From Pempheris klunzingeri (Eukaryota > Chordata > Actinopteri > Acropomatiformes > Pempheridae), in contig NC_092032.1 in the NCBI RefSeq assembly GCF_042242105.1, forward strand, positions 7,669,415 to 7,733,414: a DNA stretch of 64,000 nucleotides. The letters are read 5' to 3'. Within the stretch, counting starts at the first letter, position 1. Every line of letters starts with the position of its first letter. The translations under genes were made by a program, and so were the position numbers. This document shows, in pieces, positions 41,901 through 58,564 of the stretch. The notes beneath the pieces were generated by a model. The model was not told the origin of the DNA and made no database searches. It worked only from the letters and a program-made list of their open reading frames with translations.

Positions 41901-44900
41901 TGTCTGCCGCATAAAGTGCTCCGTGCCCTCTAGAGAGACAAGTATATACTTTGTTTGGTCCACAGGTTGGAGCCTCTCCAGACGAGGTGCCACTAGTCTC
42001 AGCTTTGAAGAGAAAACAGTGTGTGTTAGAGAGTAATTAGCTTGCGTTAAGTGGGTTAGCATTGAGCTGCACAGTTGGTAGTTCCACCTAAAGTGGCTCT
42101 TCTGTGATTCCCACAATGTCTGTAATGTGCTTTTAACTGTCAGCAGGCTGTCCTGTATTGGTGCTCCGCTCTCTAACAAGAAGACTGACCTTCAGCAGCG
42201 ATTAGCAGTCTGTCCGCGGTATGAGATGACAAGCAGGGAGGTTTTGTTTGGATGTAGTGTTTCCAAAAACATAAGGAATCCATTTTGCTCAAATTAGCGC
42301 CAACACGGCCACTCTCTCAGCTCTCATTTTTCAGTGTCGACGCGTTTTTTTTTTTAACTTGTAAAATTAAGAGTAATTGCTTTCTGCAGGTTTTGAGTAT
42401 GCTGACACATATTTGGAGTGTTTGGGATTCAGATTTCTGTGGGCATTTGTGGTCAGGTGCAATCTAGAGGTCACTACAGGCGCATATTCAGCTGAGATGA
42501 ATCCACTTTTAATGTCCGTAAAGCCTCAAATGTCCCATAAAACCACATTGGACACCCCTAAAAATTGTGTTTTTGCCATTGTCGTCGTCAAGTGACAAAC
42601 TCAGTGTACGAAAAACTATTTTCTCACTGACCTCAAGAGGGATCCATGTAGCTGTGGTTTTGTTTGTCCAGTATTTGAGAAATCCACTCAAACAGGACAC
42701 CACTGAAACATTACATTCCCACTGTGACATGTAAAAATGTCTTCAGTGAAAAAGGGCTGTTGTCATGTCTTCCCAAGAACTGCTTAAATGTGCACTTATC
42801 TTTAACATTGTTCCCAATATTTCTGGCTCGAATCCTCTTAAATGAAGCAACATTTATTTGTGACTCTCTCCAAAGACAGACTGGTTCCCTGTTTTATATG
42901 AATGATTTAAGAGGCCTGACATGCTGTCAATTTACAAGAAAAAGAATGTGAAAATTAGAGGATTAACTGAAACTCTGAACTAATTTTGTGTAGCACACAA
43001 CATCTCTGCTTTACTCCCTTGCTGATTGTCTGGCCAAACCTCAGATTTATCTTGTGACCCCTTTAGGGCAGAAAATACTGTCGCACCATAAATGTTCTAC
43101 AGAAGAAATTTGAAAACTGTTTGCAGTGAGTTCATCATAGAGAAAATGTAATTTGGTTGTAATCAGCCTTTTTAAAACTCAAGAACTCACCATGTTCCTG
43201 CTAAGTGTCTGTCTAACTGTTCATTGATTAAATTATAAGTGAATAGAATATCTCTCCTCCTGTTTGGCCCCTCAATTCACTAACAAACCATCTAGAAGAG
43301 CCTAAATAGTGCTTGAAACTCCCTCCACGAATGCCCAGCGCTTCTTGGCTTCTGCTCTTTTTTTTTTTTTTTCCTACAAGGACAAAGGGGTTTAGGGAGC
43401 TCTGTTGCATCGCTGCTCCCATAAACAGCATGACGCACTGTTTTTCTATAATTGCCCTGTGCTGACCCACAGCTGTAATCAAAGCTCCCAGTCGATGGGT
43501 GTTGCTGGCACATGTGTTCGTTATAATCATTTTCATTACTGTTACATTAAGGAGAGAGGAGGACTTTATGAGTCCCTGCCTGAGCCTGTGACATAGTGTT
43601 TGTAGGCCTCTTGAGTAATGTTGTAATTACCACATGAATCCAACGGAAGGGGCTGTGGTTGGAGTATGTTAGTCTTCCATTAATGAGGATATTGTGTATG
43701 TGCATATGTGTGTGTGAGCACATGCATGATCTGTAAGTATGCATTGGATTTGGGCTCTTTAGGGAAGAGAGGCATTTGTGTGCCAGCCAGCCCAAAGCAA
43801 GCTGCTATCCAAATTGCAGCCCTCAGACTCCAACTCAACTTGTTGTTTTTTTCATCCTCATCATTTTCCCTTCCTCTCTGACTTTCCAGCTGCCATACTT
43901 TGTAATTTTGTGGTCTCCTCCAGGAGGGAATTTCTGCGCTGGTTATGATCTGAAAGAGCTGGCCAATCACACAGCCTCCCTCAAATTGGAGCAAGATGTC
44001 ACCAAGGGTCCCGGTCCGATGGTGAGCACTGTTTGGGCTGTGTGTGCCAGCGAGGGCTATATCCATATTTCCTTATGATGTTAATGAAGGGCTAAAGGTT
44101 TCCAGAAAAATATAAAACCAGAAGATGTGGTCAGTAGTGATTGTGAATATTTTTAAGGGTTTGGGAAGACAGGTAGTGGTGAAGATTTGAGTTTAGCCAA
44201 TGATGTTGATTCAGGGAAATGCCTCAATAACTACAGTTGTGCATGTGAAAGTCCTCTTCTCTGGCAAACTGCTATCACTGGGTTTGTATGTCTTTGGGAT
44301 TGAGTGGACCTCCTGTGCCGAAAATTATAGCACTGCATCTCTTACCGAATACACAGTGCTTCATTTGTTCAGCGACAGCCAGAACTTGAATCGTTTGTTT
44401 CTCGTTTGTTTGACAGTTTGAGGAAGAAATCAGGAAATAAAATCTGGAACATTTGTAGTAGATAAACCATGGAAATCAGAGAGGCAAAAAAGCATGAAAT
44501 GGACAGTGAAAATATACATTCATATATACATGCTTCAAATATACGGTACAATGGATATATTGTACAGGAATCAGTGTTGCTGCCTTGTTAACAGCGTGTA
44601 TTCCTTCTGTGGTGATTCTGTTGTGCTGAAGTCCTACAGCTTTGCATGGAGTGTGTGTTTTTTTGATGTACTAATCTGGTTGTTTCTCTCCAGGGTCCAT
44701 CCCGTTTGGAGCTGTCAAAGCCGCTGATAGCCGCAGTCAGTGGCTTTGCTGTTGCCGGAGGGCTAGAACTGGCTTTGCTGGCAGATCTGAGAGTGGTGGA
44801 GGAGAGCACCGTCATGGGGGTGTTCTGTCGCAGGTTTGGTACGTCTGACGCCTCACGCTGCTGCTGTCTTTACCGCCACCACAGTTACTACTGTACTTCT

Positions 44901-47900
44901 ACTTCCAGTAGAGGTGGTAGCACAGTACTACTCTTTCTTTGTTTGAAAAATCTGCTAATGCCATTACTGCCATTACCATTACTACTGCTTGGAGTTTCTT
45001 TAACCTTTATGGTAGTTTCACTGAGACATTGCAGGGGTGGAAGCACTGCTCGTTCACTTTCTTCAGTCAGATCGGAGATTGAATCAGCGACTTTCAGGTC
45101 GCAAGCTTCTTTCAGTGAGACTTCAATTATAAACACACTTAATTTTATCACATACAGCTACAGGCTCCTCTTCTACTAGCAGTGCTGCTCTTTTTAGTGC
45201 AACCACTGCCTCAGCTTTTATTTTAGTTAGCATTACTCCTCAGAGTGTCTTGAATGCTGTTACTGATTGTATTGATAGTACGACAAGATACCGCTCATGT
45301 ACGTCTTTTACCCCTGTTACCAGCTGTCATTAGTAGCTGTAGCAATAATAGTAGTGGCAGTGATACCTCATAGCACTTGCTCAGCTGCTACAACTACTTG
45401 AAACACTTTAGCAATCACTTACTATTGCTAATTTTGGATTAACTTGACTACTCCCACTAAAACTACTAGCACTTCCTCTGACTAGTATAATCTCAGCTAC
45501 CTGCCGCTGTCAAAGATTACACTTGATTTATACTGGCAGTAGTCATTCTAATAGGCATACCTTTTCTCGCTTAATCCTGCTACCGTTAAAATAGCTTATA
45601 CAATCTTATCAGTACAGGCAGTAATAATAGCCACTGGTGCTGCACAATAGCCTTATTTTCAACAGAGCACCTTTATTCTCTGTTTTGCTGCTCCTTCTGT
45701 CTGTCCGTTAAAGTGTCCTCGTGTTTTTCTTTGCATCAAAGAGTACATCATCTGTCTCCTAATGCCAGGAAGTCAACCCTGTTTCTATTTTTCAACTTTG
45801 CTACTCTGTCCTCTGTTATCACCCCAGCCTCCTCTTGTTTGTGTGCGAGGACGGAGTCGTAGTGCGATAACACCAGTGACTGTGACCTTTTGGCTTCACA
45901 GCCAGAGTCTGCTGGGCAGTCTTGATAAGTAGGAGAGGAAGCAACCGACTGCCAGGTTTCCACTGCGGGGCCAAACTGGGCTTACATATTATTTATGTCA
46001 CACAATTTCCTCATAAACAACATTTTCCTTTTTTGGCGTCTCGTAGCTCACTGGCACGGTTTGCCCGCTGACTCTGCGATAGTTTTTAAAGAACAAGTAG
46101 TACTTTGAATGTTCTGCTGTAAACACTTTAAGCTAATCCTGATCCCATCAACTCGTGGTTGACTTTACTATGTATAAGTGGCTCGTGTTGGACCGTTGCA
46201 GCATCCCTCATGTAGCTGTCATTGCTGTAGCCATGCTGCTACAGGGTTTAAAATACAGCCATGGTGCTTTATAAATATAACTGTTGTACTATAATTTACT
46301 GACAGTACTAGATTTAGAGTGTAAACATGCAGGGCTTATCATCCCAGGCCTGTAATTTAACAGGAGAGCATCCTGGCAGTGCCCTTGTCTCTCTGTCTGT
46401 CCCACTGTCTGCCCTCACAGACTGTCTGGTGGCATGACTTCAGAGCCAGGCCACGCTCTGTCTCTGCAGTGTCACTTTTCCTTTTACATTCATAGTTGTA
46501 GATGTAAATTCTTATTGAATTAACCGTGGGTTGTTTTTGTTAGCTAAACATGACAAAAACAGTCAGTTGATATTAATTCTGCATGTTGCCTGCTCTTAAC
46601 ATTGAAATTCAGGCAACATCTTTGATGTCTGCGGAAACAAAAAGAGTAGAAGGAAAGCACTGAGATTGAAGGGAAGACATGGGAGATGACACGAATGCCA
46701 TAATGCACAAGTTTAACACTTGATCATCTCTGGTCACAAACCTACCAACTTCTTTAATTAGGGATGACATGAATCTAAAGTCTGCTCTCAAACCTCTTCC
46801 ATCAGCTTAAAACTATGTTTGGGAGGCAGAAATGAGCATTACTGTGGTTTTGACACATTAGGTTGCACATTTCCTCCCAGTAATTAATTCTCAGCCTCTT
46901 GATTGCCACATATCTTCAAGGCTTGTTTGTCAACACATTGGAATCGTTTCTCCCAGCTTAGCTGAGACCACTGTGGTTTTTCATGTGCATTTAGTAGAGT
47001 GATTATTACTTTGGCTGCTTGTTTTCAGCCTTTTTATACCCAAACGCTGTGTAGTTGTATGCAGCACAACCAGCATCTTCACTTTTTCAAGCCTGTAGTT
47101 AGTGCAGTTTCAATCCTGGTGTGGGTGAGGGAAAGTTGGCAAGATTTATTGGGATAGTGGTACATTTCTAATAAGACTCTACATGGGAAAAAGACAGGGC
47201 AGCATACATTTAAACGTACTTTATTTCCTGAACATTAAACAATTGAAAACCAAACTTCCCTATGCATTTACATCAAACGTTGTGCTGTTCTGTGGGACAC
47301 ACAGTTTATTTAAAGATCCTGTGTTTCTTACCAATTATTTCCTTTTAATGGTTGAATTCTGTTACCATTTTGGGGTCGGGCACAGATGGCAGCAGCCGGA
47401 GGGAATCCCTGGTGGCTTTGGAGTCGAAAAACCCCAGAGGCTCGCTGCACTGCTCTGATGTGGGCCAATGGCAACCATAAGGATCTGACAGCTTTCTGGC
47501 ACGTGATTGGCTGCTGAACCTGTGGCTTCCTGTCTGGGGCCCCTCTGCCCTGCCGAGGAGGAAATGAGAAGGAGGAGATGGTTGCGTCACAGGAGTCTGG
47601 CATTGGTGTCTACTGCTCGTTGAATTTTGAGAGACCTGAATGAAAAACCACCGTGCTAGCCTAATTCCCTGATGTTATTTTGGTACTTAAACCCAGAGGA
47701 ACATCACAAAGCACAAAGAAGCTGGCACTGGAAAAGGAAACTTAAAATAGTTCAGTAATACCTCATATAAGGATTTTTCTCCTAAATGCTGATGCTCAAT
47801 CAGACAAACGTGGAGGTTGTTCAGGATTGTTAAAATAGTTCTCCTTAATGGTGACCCCATCAAGCACACACACACCAATCAGTCAAGTTGGCGTCTCCTC

Positions 47901-50900
47901 CGTTTCTCTTCCTCCAAGTTCTAAGTCCTGTCTCATACCTGGATGAGGGACAGGCGAAGAGTGCCAAAGAAGAAGAAGCCACATGTTGAATGGAAGTCAA
48001 ACCTCCGTCCAAAGCTGACATAACATCGGCCAATTCAAACACCCGCTCAGTGAGTTTGAAACTGTACATATTCCAATGATTACATCATCTCACCTCAAAA
48101 CCGGCCGTCCTTTTGAAACCTCAGGTTTCTTTTCCATGAAGAGTGACTGGACACAGAAGATGTGTGCAGAGACGTATATCAGTCAATATTTTAAACCGAT
48201 AAATTGGCACGATATGGGCATCTTTTTGGACAGTGACAAATAGTTTCATATTAATCTTAAGACATATCATGATAGATTTTGTCTTTTAAATTTGGGCCAC
48301 AACATTTGAAATTGTTCTAATATTTGTGATGTGATGTTGTTCTTTCTTGCGAGGTGCCACATGTCCTCATTTTCATGGTTTGCAGCCTTGGTGGTCCCGT
48401 GTAATTGTTCTGCAAACTAAAGAATACTCAGCCCTGGTATTAACTCAGTGGGTTAAATACATGAAATCAAGTTAAATGTGTGGCACTCATCTTTAACTCA
48501 GCCCAATGGGAGCTATTTTCCTAGATTCCCAGTGAGTATTTCAAAGTGAGCCTCAGATTGAAGGTCTGCTCTTTTCCCTCTGTCCATTTAGTCTGGAGCT
48601 GTCCGGAAATCGTTAATCCACATCAAACTTAATCGCATTACCCTCATGGGAGGCCATTGTAGTGGGTTTTACTTTGATGTGGCAAGGATGCCAGCAGCAC
48701 CAGCAGCAAACCAGAACACTCCAGTGTGTCATGTTTCACACTCCTTCTCAGGTTATTAGCAGCTGTAGATGGTGGATGCGATGTCCCGTGGAGTGTGGTC
48801 TCCTCAAGACTTGGCATCAAGATCAGGTCCAAAAATGATTCGATGGTTTCAAGTAACAAAAATACACACATATGCAAACGACCTGACCTTTGAGACTTTT
48901 GTGTTGCAGTTTAAACTATAAATCACAGGTTACTTTTGAAATCATTCATTTGTATGCTTTTGTTACTATTGTTACCATGTGCAGATACAAGAAGCCACTG
49001 CTAACATAATCTTGTGTCTTGCATTGTAAGCCTTTAAAACCATAGCTCAGGTTTTTTTTGTTAGTGCGCATTGTAGTGAACTATCCTCTGTGCCCTTCAG
49101 AAAACACCTGCTTAAACATCAGTGAAAGCTATAGCACTTGAGAATTTGTATCATTACTAAATGTGAAATCATTTCATTAGAAAGTACTCAAACTTTATTC
49201 AAAATTAATTGTGCTTTCTAGACTGTCTTTTTTAGCAAAGGAATCCTAATGGAGGACTCTGAAACCACAATATCCAAAGTTAGCCCTAGTTTTTGATTAC
49301 TCAAATGAGATTCGGGAAGAGCTCAGTTGTGCTGCTATCACAGGCCGACACATTATATCAAACTGTGTAGCCAGTAGATAAAATACAAGGTTTTCTCCTA
49401 CACGCCAGCTGTGATGGTCTTATGATGCAGGATGAGATCTAGTTATTAAACAATAGACTCTGCTGACTCATGTTCAACCTTGTTAATAACAAGCCGCAGT
49501 CTTGACAATGGGCTTATCTGCTTTAAAAGTAGAGAGAGGGCTCCTCTCCAAATGTTTAGCTCATTATTTAAGACCAACGAAGACAAATCCATGCCTTAGA
49601 GGAAGCTGACTGATTATCTTGTATCAGGATCACTGCCAAACATTTTCCTTTATGAAGCCTGGAATAGGAGATCAGAAGCCACCACTCTCCGCCTCAGCCA
49701 TCGTCTTTCAAGCCAAACATGCCTTTTGAGTTAAAACTACTTCAAGGAGGTGCTCCCAACCTCATAGCTCCCATTCATGTGGGACAAAGCGCAGGTCTCT
49801 GTAAATTCCCGCAAACAGGACACATCAGAGACGGGACTATCAGACAGAGAGAGGAGGGGGAGGGCTGGAGGTGCTGGAGACGAGTGCTGTGGATAAGAAG
49901 GGAGATCCTTCCGGTTACTGATAGCGATGGTGCCAACAGCAGCACCAAAGACAGACAGACTGGAGGTCAACCTGGCTCTTTATCTATTCTAGTTAGAGTT
50001 GGGCCCTCTCTCTTCCTCTGCCTCATTCCACCTTTGTTTATCTTTCTGTGTTACTTTTTCTATCTCTTTTTGTCTTTTGCTGTAATCAAGGCTGATAGTG
50101 TTACATGTGGACATGATATTGAGAAACTCTTTGCACTAATGAACTGTCTGTTCCTTTGGGCTAGAGCAGAAGCCAGTTGGTATGTGCAAAAACTGTAGAT
50201 TAACTCAACATATTTGATCAAAAAATGTTGATCAAATATTGAGTCAGCTGAATGTTAGGTGTTTTTGTGTAATTGAGAGCCTTTGAAAAGTTAGCAAGCG
50301 AGCAGAGAAGTCTAAACTGTTAATAATGGTAAAAATACTTTAGCTAGATACAATAATTCTAAATGTTTGAAATGGCTCAAAGTTGTAAATAAATGGTAGT
50401 AAAAGTAATGGTTTACTAAAAGTGATGAATGAATTGTTGAACTATCCAGCCTCTCCTACTCTAAATGGTAGAAGTATGAATGGAAACTTGACCAAAATTA
50501 CCTAAAAACTGTGTTGAATCACAAGTTTGACATACATTTAAATGACCACATTTGGAGCATGGTGGGTCATGTTGATGGGTGCATCTGATGAGGCCGTGAG
50601 TTAGACAATTAAGGTTGGAAGTGTGTGTGTGTGTGCTGTAGGAATGCCCTTGTGCTAGCAAGTCTGTGATATTACGTGTAGTGCAAGTCAAAGTACACGC
50701 ACCTGTGCTATTCTTATAACTGAATTGCAGCGAAAGGAATTCAGGCGTCATTTATGCCACATTTCATCAGCTCAGGCTGCTCAGCCGTGCACTCTGTAAT
50801 ATATATTTCAGTCCAATACATTCCTGCAATGGGGGACGAAATTTAGTGAAATCTAGTATTTGCAGACAGTGTAACACCCTCCTCCCCCACCTAATCACAG

Positions 50901-53900
50901 TCTCCTGTCTGTCAGAGTGCCATATGTGCTAACTGTCTGAACCCAAACCAGGCCCCTGGATTGGTCACACGTGTATCACCACCGGTATTCCATGTATTCC
51001 AATTGAATTTATTTGGAGAAAGAGAGTAGCTTCCAGAGTATGAATAGAATCACAGTATTTCCACATCTCCCTACAGAATAAGAGAGGGGGAGGAAAAAAA
51101 AAAAAAAAAAAGCTACCATGATGATTTGGGGTTATGAAAACATGTCCGACACATGTGCTCTCAATAAGGGGTGGTCAAATAGAATCAGCGACTTGGAGGA
51201 ATTAGGGAGTCGGGATTGTGGCGTGGAACTTGGGATCGCTGAACAGTAGAAAGTATGCCAGTTCCAGCTGGTGCTCCTTAGAAATTAGGACAGATGCCAG
51301 AAGCTTACTGTACCTTGCAGTGTACTCTCTCTCCTCTTGTTTCTCTCTCCCTCTCTCTGGGAGATGCAGTAATAATGCAAATGTGCCCAGTGAGACTGAG
51401 AGTAAGGAGGAGTGTGAGTTCTCATGTACTGAAGGAAAGAAAACAGACTTAGAGTTTAGGAGTAAAATTGTTTCAAAACTTTGTTCCCCTGACAGCTGTA
51501 ACCTAGATTAATGCCAGCAGTATATTATGTATTGTTATGTATGCGTTGGCTGTTTTCACACCGCTTTACTGACCTGAACCCACTGCACTGGCACAGTGGC
51601 CTACATTTCCTTTAACCTTTTATTGTTAAGTAATTCAAATTTTTGTCTGAAGGTAATTTGAAGAGTTCTGTAGTCTAGATATATTTTTCAGTGGCTCAGG
51701 AATCTCCAATGTGACAGAGCGACAGTACAGTAGGAAGCTGTAGATATTCTCTCTGTTAGAGACTACATTTAGGGTTGGCACAAAGTCTTGAAAGTTTGAA
51801 AATGCTTCATTTAAGTCATTATGTTTTCAATGTTAGCAATATGCTTGAATACCAATATACTTCTCTAAAAAAATGCAACATTTCAACATAATCTGGTGTT
51901 TCATGTACACAATCACTCATTTAAACTAAAAATCTTTTAATAGCCAAAAGGAAACATTGTCATGTTTGTGTGTCTCTTTTCGTCTCACACCAGATCACAA
52001 GACCCGTTCAAAACATACAATTAAAGATAACATGAACAGCTGGTAAAATAAACAGTAATAACATACATTGATTGATGTGGGTCTGAAGGAATTCTGAAAA
52101 CTTTTTCTTTTTTCCGCAACTGCGTTCATACTAACAATTTAGATGTAATGACAAAGGCTTTGACAGTCTAGAATTTTTTGGTTTAGGTACCTAAAAAGTG
52201 CTTGAATTTCACTCTTAACAAGCTGTTCCAACACTGTACTTTTCAGTGAGAAGATGGGCCTCTCAACTAGTAATTGTTTTCATTATCAATCAGTCTGTTA
52301 ATATTCTTCAATTTATTAGTTAAACAAGTTGTCAGGAAATTGAGAATATCCTCGAACCCAAGATGACGTCTTTCAATCACAGACATAAACAATTTACAGT
52401 AATGTAAAACAGAAAAAAGCAGCCAGTTTTCACGTTCGGGAAGTTCAAAAAAGAGAATATTTGGCATTTTTTCTTGATAAAAGAGACATTGACTCACTAA
52501 CTGAGTAGCAGAAAAAAAAGCTAATCTTTTGAGGCCCAGCGTGAGAAGACTTCTAGTATAAAGGAGTGTAAATGCTTTGAATGGCCTGCGGTACACATCA
52601 GACACGTTGTCACTGTCACATAAGTTGATGCGGAGACTCATTTTATATTGAACATTTTCTCCTCTTTCAGGAGTTCCCCTGATTGACGGTGGAACAGTGC
52701 GGCTCCCGCGTCTCATTGGTCTGTCACGAGCCCTCGACCTGATTCTGACCGGACGGCCAATCGGAGCACAGGAGGCTCTTTCCTACGGGCTCGCCAACAG
52801 AGTTGTTCCTGATGGCCAAGGTATTGGACTTAGTGTGTGCAAATCAGTGCTGTGTCATGGATCGGCCTGGGTGTCGCCTCGCAACACATTATGAGTACTG
52901 ACCAAAAAGTGTCCATAACATCGAGTATTGACAGTTTATATTGAATGCTTGGTCAGATTCTTTCTCTCATTTGGACCGTATTTTAGTTATTATTAGGCAA
53001 AGTCCTGTACTTAACCCATTTACTGTAATTTCATGACCAGAGGGCATGTTTAAAAACACTAGTTATGTTGTAATGTCATTAGAAAATTGCATGATTAACT
53101 GTCTAAAACAAAAGTGTCATTGCGGTGCTTTTGTGGATTAGTCCTGGAGTAGCCAAACATGGTCAGATTCTGAGGTAAAGCCAAAAGAAATTCAGGAAAC
53201 TGGACATTCAGCCCAGTGCAGCATGCAAAGAAGTTAATGGTGTGTTTACTGTGTATCGTAGTTAATATTATAGGTCATTTGATGGCAAATGGTAGAGATG
53301 TGAAGACCAGATACGGAGGAGACTAGAAGTCCTACTCCCCCCATCTGTGGGGGGAGTAGAGGAACAAGCCTGTGACCCATTTTCATTCAGGGAACATAGT
53401 TTTTAAGAAACTGTCTTGTAGGTAAGATCAGACAAAATCATATATAAACTTAATTTGTTCCAGTGAATCTGTTTTCTTTATTTGGCTCAGATGCTGTGCT
53501 ACAGCCATAACTCAACATTAGCACAGTCCTCTCTTCACTCAGTCAAGCAACAGTCTGAGGATTAAGTTATGCACGCATTTCAACATGGCATTTCCTGTAT
53601 TATATTAATGCATGAACACTCCGGTATCCTTAAATCCCAAAAAAAGCCTTTCCATGTGCGAATCTGGGTTTCCTCTGCCCTCTCCTTAGACGTTAGGAGA
53701 AGATTAGCTTAATTCTTTTAGGAAGCTCTTCTTCCCACAGTCAAGCCTCGGCCTAATTGGCCTCTCTGAGGGATGATCACTTAGTGAGGGTTTAACATCA
53801 GAGGGAAGCGAAGAAGTAGCAGCTCACCAACACATACACGCATGCAGGGCATCAAAGTGTGGCATCATGAGGCGTAGTTTTTTCCATAGCACTGATCTGG

Positions 53901-54465
53901 ATGTGGTCCAGTGCTTTCATGTGGGTGAGGAGGCACAGTGGAGACAGAGGAAGGCCTGGTGTTTCTGGTTTTTGTACAAAGAGAAAGAGAAAGGATTATT
54001 AATATATTAACCTCCATGCATTTCCTATGTTATAAATGGCCACTTTTCCTAGTGTATGCATAATATCCAGCTTTACAGGCAGCCCTGCAGTTAGCAGAGC
54101 AGATCAGTGCCTTCCCTCAGCGGTGTCTGCAGGCCGACCGCTCCTCAGCCATTTACAGCAGCTACGACGCTGCCTCCTTCACACAGGTACACCTGATGTT
54201 TTACTCTATCATACCATATCTATGATACCAACATGTCAGCTTGATAGAACAACCATACAATTGACTAATAGGGTAATTCTTTGACTGATGTACTGCCATA
54301 AGTCCTTGTCATAATGCAGTTTAATGTAATTTACTTAATCTGGCTTTCTCTGTCTAGGCCATGCAGAATGAGATCGACCACGGAGTTCCTGTCATCCCAT
54401 CAGAAGCTGTTGCCGGGGCAACCAGGTTCACATCTGGAGCAGGAAGAGGAGGAAAATTCTCATAG
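38987..54465 (+). CDS. Crotonase-superfamily protein (enoyl-CoA hydratase/isomerase-like), 306 aa
   Basis: Seven exons: 38987-39131, 40313-40483, 43924-44021, 44694-44838, 52671-52820, 54083-54186 and 54358-54465 (TAG). They total 921 nt with every phase consistent. The first 50 residues contain Lys/Arg and almost no acidic residue ([20 protein letters not shown]), as in a mitochondrial presequence; Met27 or Met31 could serve as alternative starts. The crotonase core follows: [19 protein letters not shown], oxyanion-hole motif [10 protein letters not shown] (about 106-115), [20 protein letters not shown] (147-166) with a Glu at the position of crotonase Glu144, then [14 protein letters not shown]. 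Family members bind acyl-CoA and stabilise an enolate. The second catalytic Glu (Glu164) is not present, so hydratase activity is uncertain. It resembles bacterial EchA/CaiD-like proteins more than ECHS1, AUH or ECI. No symbol is assigned. Intron 4 is about 7.8 kb. Confidence 0.88.
40880..41110 (+). mobile_element. Decayed Tc1/mariner-like transposase remnant
   Basis: At about 41008-41043 one frame reads [12 protein letters not shown], resembling the SPDLNPIEHLW block around the third catalytic acid of Tc1/mariner DDE transposases. Surrounding sequence is broken by stops and frameshifts, so no product is possible. It lies in intron 2 of the crotonase gene. Limits are approximate. Confidence 0.45.
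44868..45690. repeat. Degenerate ACT/TAC-rich low-complexity stretch
   Basis: For about 800 bp after crotonase exon 4 the sequence is strongly enriched in ACT, TAC, GCT and ATT triplets (for example CATTACTGCCATTACCATTA) without a clean tandem unit. It looks like an old, mutated trinucleotide array. Long open frames here are by-products of the composition. Confidence 0.6.
51770..52235 (+). repeat. Unclassified interspersed repeat, copy 2
   Basis: Colinear and same orientation as 35095-35530, but with an extra segment of roughly 50 bp (about 52085-52135) before the shared end TTTTTTGGTTTAGGTACCT. It lies in crotonase intron 4 and abuts another repeat. Confidence 0.75.
52270..52530 (-). repeat. 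AT-rich teleost interspersed repeat, copy B (reverse orientation)
   Basis: Reading the minus strand gives the same block order as 24995-25258, including the equivalents of AAGATGACGTCTT and the ATTAATAAC-type end. Its right end is about 140 bp upstream of crotonase exon 5. Confidence 0.5.
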
Positions 54466-58155
<3,690 letters not shown>

Positions 58156-58564
58156 ATGACCAGCTGCTGGCTTGCCTTGGGAGGATTGTGGTGGAGCGCT
58201 TATTACTGCATGTTCCTGGTCTCGGGGAGTAACTATTCTCTGGATGGAAACAACGAAGTGCACCCGGGTTTCATCCATCGGCGGCTGCGGACGCACGAGA
58301 AGAGGGAGATGCAGAAGGAGATCCTGTCCATCCTCGGGCTGCCGCACAGACCGAGACCGCATCTGTCACACGGAAAGTACAACTCCGCTCCACTTTTCAT
58401 GTTGGACTTATACAACACCATATCTAGCGAGGAGAAAAGCCAAGTGGAAGGCGTGCTGGACCGATATCAGTCCATGCGGACGACTCAGAGTCCTCCCCTG
58501 GCCACGTATCAAGAAACTGCCTTTCTAAATGACGCAGATATGGTGATGAGCTTCGTTAATTTAG
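58156..58564 (+). CDS. bmp7: BMP5/6/7/8-group bone morphogenetic protein, first coding exon only
   Basis: BMPs of this group are secreted TGF-beta-superfamily dimers that signal through SMAD1/5 in dorsoventral patterning, eye, kidney and skeletal development. This exon starts at ATG 58156 and ends at a GTAAGT donor after 136 codons plus one base, close to the length of BMP7 exon 1. A hydrophobic signal peptide (about residues 1-24) is followed by propeptide signatures [46 protein letters not shown] and [13 protein letters not shown]. The absence of the longer insertion seen in BMP5 favours BMP7, but a fish bmp8-type paralogue is not excluded. The remaining propeptide and mature cystine-knot exons were not found before 64000. 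The in-frame TTG upstream is not needed as a start. Confidence 0.8.

Noticed and set aside
49719-50198. 159-residue plus-strand open frame in crotonase intron 4
   Set aside because: Composition is intron-like, no conserved motif, no splice partner in phase.
52267-52716. 149-residue minus-strand open frame
   Set aside because: It overlaps the reverse-orientation dispersed repeat and antisense crotonase exon 5; no family resemblance.
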